A stretch of DNA of 64,000 nucleotides from Candidatus Nitronauta litoralis. Lineage in GTDB: Bacteria; Nitrospinota; Nitrospinia; Nitrospinales; Nitrospinaceae. Position numbers and translations under genes: made by a program. Location: NCBI GenBank assembly GCA_015698285.1, contig CP048685.1, positions 1,054,001 to 1,118,000 on the forward strand. The letters run 5' to 3'. Shown here in pieces: positions 35,793 through 43,300 of the stretch (position 1 is its first letter; each line of letters opens with the position of its first letter). The notes under the pieces are model-generated. The model had not been told where the DNA came from, ran no database searches, and worked only from the letters and a program-made list of their open reading frames with translations.

Positions 35793-36887
35793 TCAAGAAG
35801 AAAGAAACCCTGCCATTTTTTCTGCGAGGCGGGTGTGTTCTTCTGACCAGTCATCAAAGGAGGGGGCCTTTTTGGGAAAGGGAGGCAAAGCCGCTTTTAT
35901 TCTTTCAATTCGGTCGATGGTCATATGCACCGAATCCGGATTAATCGCCCGGCTTCGGATCCCGGCCATGATGCTTTCATGCAGAATACGGACCCTGTCC
36001 GGGTTATTGCAGACCATGAAGATATCGAGCCCGGCCCAGACTCCCATGCCAGCCAGCTTGTCGAATTCATACTGATCCTCAATCGCCTTCATCTCCAGGT
36101 CGTCAGAAATCAATAGGCCATCAAACTGTAATTGCTTGCGCAACACCTGTTTCAGGATTTTCTCGGAAAATGTTGCGGGCAGCTTCTTGTCCCAGGCCGG
36201 GTAGACCACGTGCGCGGTCATGATGGCCTTCAGACCATTTTGTATGCTGTGAGAAAAAGGTGCCAGCTCCACCTGCTCCAGAGTCGCTTTGTCGCGATCC
36301 ACCGTGGGCAGTTCCAGGTGCGAGTCCTGTTTGGTATTGCCATGTCCGGGGAAATGCTTGCCGACGGCCAATACTCCGTGGTCCTGCATCCCATTGAGCA
36401 GGGCAAGGCCCAGCACTCCAACTCGTAAAGGATCATCCGAAAGCGCCCGCATTCCAATGATCGGGTTGTCCGGGTTGGTGTTCACATCCAACACCGGTGC
36501 ATAATTCATATTGATTCCGATGGCCGACAACTCCTTGCCAAGCGCCATCCCAAATTGATAAGCCAGCTCATGCGAATCGGCGATACCCAGGCAGCCTGCT
36601 TCCGGGAACTGGGTGAACGGTTCCGACAGCCGGATTACCTTGCCACCTTCCTGATCAACCGAAATAAACAGAGGCCAGTCCGGTGACACTTCGTTTGCAA
36701 GCTTTTGCAGATCCCGCACCAGTTGAAACAACTGCTCCGGATTTTCATAGTTTCGCGAGAACAGAATGATTCCGCCTACCTGGCAATCACGAATCAACTG
36801 TTCCGTTTCCTTGGTCAGTGTCGTGCCTTCGATACCGGCAATAATCATCTGACCGGCACGCTGGCTTAAAGTCTCGAGAGGTTTCAA
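35793..36887 (-). CDS. nagZ: Beta-N-acetylhexosaminidase NagZ (GH3)
   Basis: A 364-residue GH3 enzyme that removes GlcNAc from 1,6-anhydro-muropeptides during cell-wall recycling. Diagnostic motifs are FISVDQEGGKVIRL, NYAPVLDVN, GKHFPGHGNTKQDSH (residues 176-190, with the flexible-loop His and Asp typical of NagZ) and LLISDDLEMKAI, containing the nucleophile Asp262. It starts at TTG (36887). No signal peptide is present, as expected for cytoplasmic NagZ. The GT-C gene follows by 30 nt. Confidence 0.95.
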   Translation of the reverse strand: MKPLETLSQRAGQMIIAGIEGTTLTKETEQLIRDCQVGGIILFSRNYENPEQLFQLVRDLQKLANEVSPDWPLFISVDQEGGKVIRLSEPFTQFPEAGCLGIADSHELAYQFGMALGKELSAIGINMNYAPVLDVNTNPDNPIIGMRALSDDPLRVGVLGLALLNGMQDHGVLAVGKHFPGHGNTKQDSHLELPTVDRDKATLEQVELAPFSHSIQNGLKAIMTAHVVYPAWDKKLPATFSEKILKQVLRKQLQFDGLLISDDLEMKAIEDQYEFDKLAGMGVWAGLDIFMVCNNPDRVRILHESIMAGIRSRAINPDSVHMTIDRIERIKAALPPFPKKAPSFDDWSEEHTRLAEKMAGFLSS

Positions 36888-37291
36888 GATATATAGTCCC
36901 GTGAAAATGCAAATTCAATGTTGGAGTTTTATGAAGACAGCCTGAGATTTCAGGATGATGAGAGAATACCACGGCATGCAGGGTTTGCAAACGGCCAAGG
37001 GCTGGACAATTGGCAAACTCCTCTTTTCTGACATTTATTTTAATCTTTTCGCGATGATCATTTGCAAAAAACAGCTCACCCGTTTTTTTAGAAACCTATA
37101 CATGGAAAAAACCTCAGGTTATGACTAAACTTGAAAATATTGATTTGAAAACCGTACCGAACGATATGTTAAAATCGAATTGTAGTCCTGTTACATTTTC
37201 ATTGAACACCCTAACACTGTCATCCCGGTCAGTTTTGACTCACCATCATGCATTAGATTGACCGAAAGAGGACGGATAGCGAATAAATTTT
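36888..37291. other. Divergent promoter region between nagZ and the ketoacyl synthase
   Basis: About 400 nt separating divergent genes; it must hold promoters for both. Several A/T-rich hexamers are present but no -35/-10 pair could be assigned with confidence. No RNA gene or repeat was recognised. Confidence 0.4.
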
Positions 37292-38542
37292 ATGGAACGA
37301 AGAGTAGCCATTACCGGCCTGGGGGCAGTCAGCCCGAACGGGGTCGGTAAAAAACAATTCTGGGAAAATACGATCAATGGTGTCAGCGGGATCGGTCGGA
37401 TTACGGCATTTGATCCAGCCGGCCTCGACTGCCAGATCGCCGGCGAAGTTTCGGATTTCGATCCGGAAACCTGGTTTCCGAAAACCGAGCTCAAGAAAAT
37501 GCCGCGGGCCGTCCCACTCTGTGTTGCCGCTTCACAGGAAGCCTTCGACGATGCAGGCATCGATTTCGGTACCTTCTCTGAAGAAGACTTCGAAAGCCTC
37601 GGCGTGATCGTAGGCACCGGTGGCGCGGGTTTTGATTTCTCCGAAAAACAGTTCGCCCTCTACTATTCCGATCAGAAGAAAAAAGTCAGCCCTTACGCTA
37701 TTTCCAATTCCCTTGTGGGCATGTTATCAAGTGAACTCTCGATGAAGTTCGGCCTGCAGGGACGTAGTCATGTGATCTCCAACGGCTGCACCAGTTCAAC
37801 CGATGCCATGGGCTATGCATTGAACGCCATCCGGTCCGGACAGGAAACCTGGGTGCTCACCGGCGGCGTGGAAGCCTGCGTGACACCGGCGATGATGACC
37901 GGCTTCGAGCGTATGCGCGCCAATCCCGTACACTTTAATGAAAGTCCGGAACGCGGATCGCGTCCCTTCAACCGCGACCGCGAGGGATTCGTCCTTGCCG
38001 AAGGCAGCTGGATGATGGTGATGGAAGATCTCGAACACGCCCGGGAACGCGACGCACACATTTACGCCGAGGTCATCGGATACGGTTCCACCTGCGATGC
38101 CTACCATCGCGTGGCCATCATGCCGGATGGCAAACAATCCACTCGCGCACTGCGTCTGGCAATGAAAGATGCAAAGGTTAACGAAGATGATATCGACTAC
38201 ATCAACTTTCATGGCACATCCACCGTGATGAACGACCGCATTGAAACGATGGCCGTCAAAGGCGCGCTCAATGGTCATGCCATGAACGTTCCGGTCAGTT
38301 CCACCAAGTCCATGGTGGGGCACCCGCAAGGGGCCTCGGGCGCACTCGGCACCGCCGTCTGTTTATTGAGCCTGCAGGATAGCGTGCTTACCCCCACCAT
38401 CAACATGGAAACTCCCGATCCGGATTGCGACATGGATTACATCGCCAACACAAGCCGCGATAAATCAATCGATATCGCCATCAGCAACTGCATCTCGTTC
38501 GGTTCGAAAAATTCCGCACTGGTTTTCCGACGTTTTTCCTGA
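37292..38542 (+). CDS. Beta-ketoacyl-ACP synthase, FabF-like
   Basis: A 416-residue thiolase-fold condensing enzyme with the full Cys-His-His set: Cys166 in SNGCTSSTDA, His307 in NFHGTST, Lys339 in SSTKSMVG and His344 in GHPQGASG. It resembles KAS II (FabF), but the usual ACSTS is NGCTSS and GHxxGAAG is GHPQGASG, so it is a divergent clade. No acyl carrier protein, ketoreductase or other fatty-acid gene is adjacent, which is unusual for FabF and suggests a specialised elongation step. A YdbL-like lipoprotein follows after a dispersed repeat. Confidence 0.9.
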   Translation: MERRVAITGLGAVSPNGVGKKQFWENTINGVSGIGRITAFDPAGLDCQIAGEVSDFDPETWFPKTELKKMPRAVPLCVAASQEAFDDAGIDFGTFSEEDFESLGVIVGTGGAGFDFSEKQFALYYSDQKKKVSPYAISNSLVGMLSSELSMKFGLQGRSHVISNGCTSSTDAMGYALNAIRSGQETWVLTGGVEACVTPAMMTGFERMRANPVHFNESPERGSRPFNRDREGFVLAEGSWMMVMEDLEHARERDAHIYAEVIGYGSTCDAYHRVAIMPDGKQSTRALRLAMKDAKVNEDDIDYINFHGTSTVMNDRIETMAVKGALNGHAMNVPVSSTKSMVGHPQGASGALGTAVCLLSLQDSVLTPTINMETPDPDCDMDYIANTSRDKSIDIAISNCISFGSKNSALVFRRFS

Positions 38543-38599
38543 GGCGAAGCGCTTTCAATTGCGTTACACTATTTCTATAGTAAACGAATTAACAGGTTA

Positions 38600-38618
38600 C
38601 ACTGAGCTTGTCGAAGTG
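38600..38618. repeat. Dispersed palindromic repeat CACTGAGCTTGTCGAAGTG
   Basis: This 19-bp near-palindrome is the widespread intergenic motif seen in many bacterial genomes. Relatives in this window are CTTCGTCAAGCTCAGG (about 40264), CTTCGGCAAGCTCAGG (about 42879) and CCTGAACTTATCGAGG (about 48070). It lies between the ketoacyl synthase and the YdbL-like gene. Confidence 0.7.
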
Positions 38619-38643
38619 AGACTTCCTCTTTACTGAAATCATT

Positions 38644-39249
38644 ATGATGACTCTTCGCTCTCTGTTCAAAACATCCCCTTTTACCCGTGTAATGCTCGCG
38701 TGCCTGTGTTGGGCCACACTCGGTGCCTGCGCCGGTAAACTTGCCGACGTGAATGTCACCGTGGTCGATCAGAAAACCGCTCTGGAAAACCAGGTCCTTG
38801 GCAGTTACGAGGAACTGGGAGAGGATGTCATGTTGCTCGCGTCTGTGCGCTCGGTTGATGAAAGCGGCAAACTCAAAACCGTTCGGGAAGTTCCGCCGGG
38901 TAAGATGAAAGCCGTGCGCGCAAAACAACGGCAGGAATTTAACCAAGACGACGTGCAACAGTTCAAAGCAGACGGGGCGGCAGGCGAAGGCAATAACGGT
39001 TATCTCGTGTTTCTCGAAACAGTCAAAACCAAAACCGATGCCGCGTATAAAAAGTTTGTGCAGTCCATTGTGACTGAAGAAAACGAGGACCGACGCGCAA
39101 TTTACGAACGCATCGTCGCTACCAACGCAGCCTTTAACGAAGGCGACCTTCCGAAAGTGGAAAAAATCTCCGCCAGCCTGAACCGCGACAGCGCCAAACC
39201 GGGAGAAAAAATCCAACTCGACAACGGCACCTGGTCCACCAAAAAATAG
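38644..39249 (+). CDS. YdbL/DUF1318-like lipoprotein
   Basis: A 201-residue exported protein. A signal peptide with a lipobox (ATLGAC) predicts lipidation at the Cys about 29 residues in. The remainder is charged and helical. The end (ENEDRRAIYERIVATNAAF, then KPGEKIQLDNGTWSTKK) matches the DUF1318/YdbL pattern of a short helix pair followed by a PGxWxQ-like terminus. YdbL-type proteins often accompany AsmA/YdbH-type outer-membrane lipid transport factors, absent here. Whether it faces the periplasm or the surface is not clear from sequence. Confidence 0.72.
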   Translation: MMTLRSLFKTSPFTRVMLACLCWATLGACAGKLADVNVTVVDQKTALENQVLGSYEELGEDVMLLASVRSVDESGKLKTVREVPPGKMKAVRAKQRQEFNQDDVQQFKADGAAGEGNNGYLVFLETVKTKTDAAYKKFVQSIVTEENEDRRAIYERIVATNAAFNEGDLPKVEKISASLNRDSAKPGEKIQLDNGTWSTKK

Positions 39250-39274
39250 TCCTGCCGGACGGGCGACAAACTGG

Positions 39275-39338
39275 CCACTTGCGTGGTGGCTAACAAGCTG
39301 ACCCACTCGCGTGGGGGCTAACAGGCTGAAATTTTTTT
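39275..39338 (+). repeat. Tandem 27-bp hairpin repeat plus T-run (likely terminator)
   Basis: Two 27-bp units (39275-39301 and 39303-39329) differ at four positions. Each contains its own small inverted repeat (CCACTTGCGTGG; CCCACTCGCGTGGG) followed by GGCTAACARGCTGA. Directly after the second unit comes AAATTTTTTT. The arrangement can work as a double intrinsic terminator for the YdbL-like gene; the second hairpin is the stronger. Confidence 0.75.
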
Positions 39339-39488
39339 AACCATAAATATTTTCAGAGCGCATCACTAAGATATTTTACGTTCGACGGGCGCCGAGCACC
39401 CCTTGACCCCCGCCCATTTCACAGGCATCCTGACTTCAACGTAAACCCAACTTAATTTTAAATTGGTTCCGGTTCCCAAGGCCGCAAC

Positions 39489-40247
39489 ATGTTTTTCAAA
39501 ATCATTTCACAGGCCATATCAGATGTTTGGGAAATGCGGGGTGTGCTGGCGCGCGCCCTGATAGTCCTGTTTACACTCCTGATAATTTTAAATATTGTCC
39601 AGGTTCAGTTGCCGGGCTCCCCCTTTTCAATCATAGTTGTCATATTAACGGCTGGCATCAACACCCTCTTCGCCGTCACCGTGCACCGCGTGGTTCTGCT
39701 CGGACCGGATGCTGTGCCGAGGTGGGGGCTGTTCAAATGGACCATGCGCGAGTCGCTCTTTCTGCTGCATTTTCTGGGACTGATGCTGACTATGCTGCCC
39801 CTGGGCTGGATTTTTCCTGGTCCCGTTTCAGAACCCACCTTGATCACCGGTTCGCTGATCGCCTATGTTGCCTTGTGCTGGCTGTGGGGCAGGTTATCGC
39901 TGGTATTTCCTGCTATTGCCATGGACCAGAAGGTTTCCTATCTTTATTCCTGGGAGCACACCAAAGGGTACGGAGGGTTGATGTTCGGCGTGGTCATTAT
40001 TTTTCCGATCATCCTGTCAGTGTTCACCACGATACTGAACTTCCTGCCCCTTGCCCTGAAGGGACCCGAGCCATATTACAAATACATGGCCGTGGTGCAG
40101 GTAGCTTCGAATATCCTCATCACCCTGACCACCGTATTCGTGATCGCGACACTATCCGTCGCCTACAAGGAAATCTGCAAAGAGGTTTATGGGGAGGAAT
40201 CCCCTGAGCCTGATGAAAAAGTGGCACCTAAAAACAGAAAAATATAA
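39489..40247 (+). CDS. Six-helix inner-membrane protein of unknown function
   Basis: A 252-residue protein with about six hydrophobic segments (roughly residues 22-40, 45-68, 88-110, 119-140, 160-185 and 203-225) and a hydrophilic, charged C-terminal tail (EESPEPDEKVAPKNRKI). The layout and the pattern RLSLVFPAIAMDQ-x-SYLYSWEHTKGYGG resemble glycerophosphoryl-diester/YciC-like membrane proteins, but I cannot name a family with certainty. It is a single gene: a terminator lies upstream and dispersed repeats downstream. Confidence 0.7.
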   Translation: MFFKIISQAISDVWEMRGVLARALIVLFTLLIILNIVQVQLPGSPFSIIVVILTAGINTLFAVTVHRVVLLGPDAVPRWGLFKWTMRESLFLLHFLGLMLTMLPLGWIFPGPVSEPTLITGSLIAYVALCWLWGRLSLVFPAIAMDQKVSYLYSWEHTKGYGGLMFGVVIIFPIILSVFTTILNFLPLALKGPEPYYKYMAVVQVASNILITLTTVFVIATLSVAYKEICKEVYGEESPEPDEKVAPKNRKI

Positions 40248-40253
40248 TTTGTC

Positions 40254-40470
40254 ATTCTGAGCCCTTCGTCAAGCTCAGGATAAACTCCGTGGAGTGAAGA
40301 ATCTCGCCTTTGCTTTTGATTTTGGAGTGATCTGATATTCTCTCTTTTTAAAAAGGGAAGCGAAGCAGGGTGATTTTTTTTGCCTAACCCAAAACTGATT
40401 TCAAATCAGTTGATCGTACGAGTAAAAATTACCAAATCCCCCTGACCCTTCGGAGAAGGGGGAAGCAATA
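40254..40470. repeat. Dispersed intergenic repeat block (left of the pentapeptide gene)
   Basis: It contains GTCATTCTGAGCCCTTCG followed by GTGAAGAATCTCGCC (40254-40309), a common genome-scattered repeat. A second palindromic element, CCCCCTGACCCTTCGGAGAAGGGGG, lies at about 40439-40463. Both element types reappear in opposite orientation at 42855-42986, so the intervening gene is bracketed by inverted repeats. No protein is encoded. Confidence 0.7.
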
Positions 40471-40479
40471 CGAACCTCT

Positions 40480-42795
40480 TTATGGTTTTGCCTTTTCACA
40501 CTTTTTAATCGCCGCCTGAACTTCTTCTTTTGAAAAATAAGGGGCGTGAGGAAAAATACTAATAAAACCAAGCGTGGGCATATTAGTTCCTTCCAACTTC
40601 TGTTTTCTTAAAAACGGATAATCGCATAATAGTTTGTTCCACGTTTTTTGTTGCTCAAAATATAAATTTTGAAAAATTGGTTGAAATTGCCTCTTTTTTT
40701 CGTTATTTGGTTTTATCAACTGCATTAATTCCTCCATGACTCCTCTCTTGTTTTTGCTGAGTTGCCGCATATTAAAAAATAATGCCTTGTTTATTTCCAA
40801 CAAAGTTTTCACTCCTTCATTTTTCCATTCCTCAACTTCATGAGCAATAATAGGCTCACCATTAACTCCATCCAACTCAGGAAGAACGGTTTTAATTCCC
40901 TTTCTTTTTAGCATTGTTTCTTTAAATTTTAATTTTACCCTAGGTCCCATTCCCAAAGCCCATTTTTCAATATCCTTTTCATCAAATTTCCAATAATTTT
41001 TCGCCGAACTTAGCAAGAAAATTGCTCCATAGATCTTAGTTTCACCCAAAATGGCCCCTTGAATACTAGCTCCCTCTAAATTCGCAGCTTCAAGATTTGC
41101 CTTTGTCAAGTCTGCTCCTTGAAGATTTACAAAGGATAAATTTGTCCCTTGTAGATTTGACCATTGCAGATTGGCGCCTTGCAGTTTAGTTGAGGACAAA
41201 ATCGCACCCTGAAATTGAGCCGAATTAAATTCCCCTCCCATTAAATTTGCACCCTGCAAATTTGCTCCATGAAGGTGAGCGCCAGCCATTTTTAATCCTG
41301 TAGCCTGCAAACTTCGCAAGTTGGCGCCTTTTAAAATCGAAGCACTCATATTCGCACTTGAAAGATTGGCTTTCATTAAATTGGCGCCTTCTAGTTTTGT
41401 TAGAGCTAAATTTGCTCCTTCCATATTTGCTTCTCTAAAATCCGCATCTTGGAGTTTTGCAGTGTAAAAGTCTGCGCCTTGGAGATTAGCTTTTCTTAAG
41501 TCGACCTTTCGCAAATCGGCGCTTCTAAATTTTGCAAACTCAAGATGTCGACCTTTTAAATTTAAACTGTCATACTTTGCGAGCAGTTTTTGTTCTCTCT
41601 CTTCCTCGGATAGAGCTTCATCCTCTTTTACTATCAACGCGGCCTTCACGGCTTCGCTCGGGCCAATGGCCAGTTTGGCTTCTTCCAGATTCAGGTTGCG
41701 CACTACCACTTCGCTGATTTTAAAATGAAGCCACTGATTTTCTTCTTTTTCGTTTTCATCTACCGAATCAAAAATATGTAGTGGCAACCGCCAGGAATAC
41801 CAGCAGGGGTCATCCTTTCTTATTTTTTTCGAAGTCTCTTGATCTGCTTGCCCGTCTTGTGGGTTTCCCTCCCGATTGTTGGCGTTGTTATTGCTCTCCA
41901 GTTTCTTATCAGTCTCATCCACGCCTTCCGAAAAACAAACCAGCCAGGTTTCAGCCGGCCAAGTAAACATTCCAAAACGTCGTTCGTTTTCTTTCTCGGT
42001 GAAGGGAATCTCCAGAACACTCCAACTCATCACCAAAGTAAAATAGAAACCCAAAACTGCCAGGAAATACCCGGGAAAATAATACAACCACCAAAATTTC
42101 TTTTTCCAAACTTTGTTTCCACTGTTTTCTTTAAGCCTTTCTACCTTTCTCCTAAAATAAAAACTGATTGCCAAACTGAAAAGGACGATTGAAAAATGGG
42201 TGGTGGTCAAAGCGCTGTGGTGGTGTGGTAGGAATACCCATTGCACCCGCAACAAAACCAGAACGCCATACCAGTAAAACGAAAGCGCAACAATGAAACT
42301 GGACAGAACGACATGGAACTCATAGCGCGATTTTTGATCAATAAAGTTCCAAGTGAACAGGTTGCCCTGGAGCTGTGATTTCCAATCGGATGGAATATCT
42401 GTGATTGAATCAATTACTGCCGCTTTTTTCTTTGCTTTCGCACCATCTCCATCATCATTTCCTGCAGATTCCATTTGTTTTTTCGCATCATCTCTTACTT
42501 TTGCAAGATCCCTCGCAAAGCGAAACACGTGCACCTGGAAATAGAGCTGGAACAGGACCAGTAAAAATGGAGCCGCCCAGAAGAAACCGACTATCGGGAT
42601 CTTGACCTGAATCAATGGAAGCGTGAGATTTTCGTCCGGGATCAATAGCATCCGGTGGGTAACACTCTCTATCGAAATCCAGATAAATGTTGTCAGTGTC
42701 AAAAAAGAGATATAGGTGTTGCGGACGGTCTTCGAGTTTTCCTGCATGGTCGGTAGGAATTTCTCGAAGGTTGTGGTCGCCATGGGGTCGATCAT
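40480..42795 (-). CDS. Membrane-anchored pentapeptide-repeat protein
   Basis: A 771-residue protein from the ATG at 42795, which has a perfect AGGAGGTG 2 nt upstream. A longer frame to 43071 only reads back through a dispersed repeat (giving SEPVLSLPKG) and is rejected. About five membrane helices lie in the first 290 residues (TYISFLTLTTFIWISI, VGFFWAAPFLLVLFQLYFQV, VVLSSFIVALSFYWYGVLVL and others). Then come an acidic periplasmic or cytosolic linker and a right-handed quadrilateral beta-helix of over 30 A(D/N)Lxx repeats (about residues 435-610: RSADLRKVDLRKANLQGADF and onward), with a helical C-terminal domain. The gene is AT-rich. Pentapeptide helices are structural, some mimicking DNA; the function here is unknown. 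Confidence 0.88.
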   Translation of the reverse strand: MIDPMATTTFEKFLPTMQENSKTVRNTYISFLTLTTFIWISIESVTHRMLLIPDENLTLPLIQVKIPIVGFFWAAPFLLVLFQLYFQVHVFRFARDLAKVRDDAKKQMESAGNDDGDGAKAKKKAAVIDSITDIPSDWKSQLQGNLFTWNFIDQKSRYEFHVVLSSFIVALSFYWYGVLVLLRVQWVFLPHHHSALTTTHFSIVLFSLAISFYFRRKVERLKENSGNKVWKKKFWWLYYFPGYFLAVLGFYFTLVMSWSVLEIPFTEKENERRFGMFTWPAETWLVCFSEGVDETDKKLESNNNANNREGNPQDGQADQETSKKIRKDDPCWYSWRLPLHIFDSVDENEKEENQWLHFKISEVVVRNLNLEEAKLAIGPSEAVKAALIVKEDEALSEEEREQKLLAKYDSLNLKGRHLEFAKFRSADLRKVDLRKANLQGADFYTAKLQDADFREANMEGANLALTKLEGANLMKANLSSANMSASILKGANLRSLQATGLKMAGAHLHGANLQGANLMGGEFNSAQFQGAILSSTKLQGANLQWSNLQGTNLSFVNLQGADLTKANLEAANLEGASIQGAILGETKIYGAIFLLSSAKNYWKFDEKDIEKWALGMGPRVKLKFKETMLKRKGIKTVLPELDGVNGEPIIAHEVEEWKNEGVKTLLEINKALFFNMRQLSKNKRGVMEELMQLIKPNNEKKRQFQPIFQNLYFEQQKTWNKLLCDYPFLRKQKLEGTNMPTLGFISIFPHAPYFSKEEVQAAIKKCEKAKP

Positions 42796-42854
42796 ATCAC
42801 CTCCTATTGGCAAGCCGATAAGGTTTTTGACCGTTTTCCTTATTTTACATCCAG

Positions 42855-42986
42855 GTAATAATCCCCCCGGCCCCCTTCCCTTCGGCAAGCTCAGGACAGG
42901 CTCAGAAGGGGGAGCAAGACAAAACCCAAATACAAAATCCAAGGCGAGATTCTTCAGCCTGACGGGCTTCAGAATGACATGCTGGT
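42855..42986. repeat. Dispersed intergenic repeat block (right of the pentapeptide gene)
   Basis: It contains CCCCCTTCCCTTCGGCAAG with a CTCAGAAGGGGGAGCAAG partner (42862-42912), forming a long imperfect hairpin. GGCGAGATTCTTCAGCCTGA then continues to GCTTCAGAATGAC (42943-42978), the reverse complement type of the element at 40254. It overlaps only the rejected N-terminal extension of the pentapeptide gene. The rest of 42987-43300 holds no gene. Confidence 0.7.
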
Positions 42987-43300
42987 ATCTTTTCATTTTA
43001 GAAACAACACTCGTTTTTCCTGCCGACTTCAAACACCCAAACAGACCCTGGCTAAAAACGACCAAAATCATAAATTATTGATTTTCAATGCTTTATTTTT
43101 ACTATCAAAATCTCTCCTACGGGCCGTCGGGCCATATTTAATTGAAAAATAAGCTCTTAGCCCAAAATATTATGGACTTCCAATTTAACTTGTTGTATTT
43201 TAAGGTGTTGATGATTTTTTTATTCACGCCGGGGTTTTGCCCTCTGCTCCCTGTTTGTCTTTCCGATGGGCGGAACGAACCCCGAGATACGGAATAGCTG

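Noticed and set aside
42796-43071. 92-residue N-terminal extension of the pentapeptide protein
   Set aside because: The extension translates a dispersed repeat (SEPVLSLPKG), and a perfect ribosome-binding site precedes the internal ATG at 42795.
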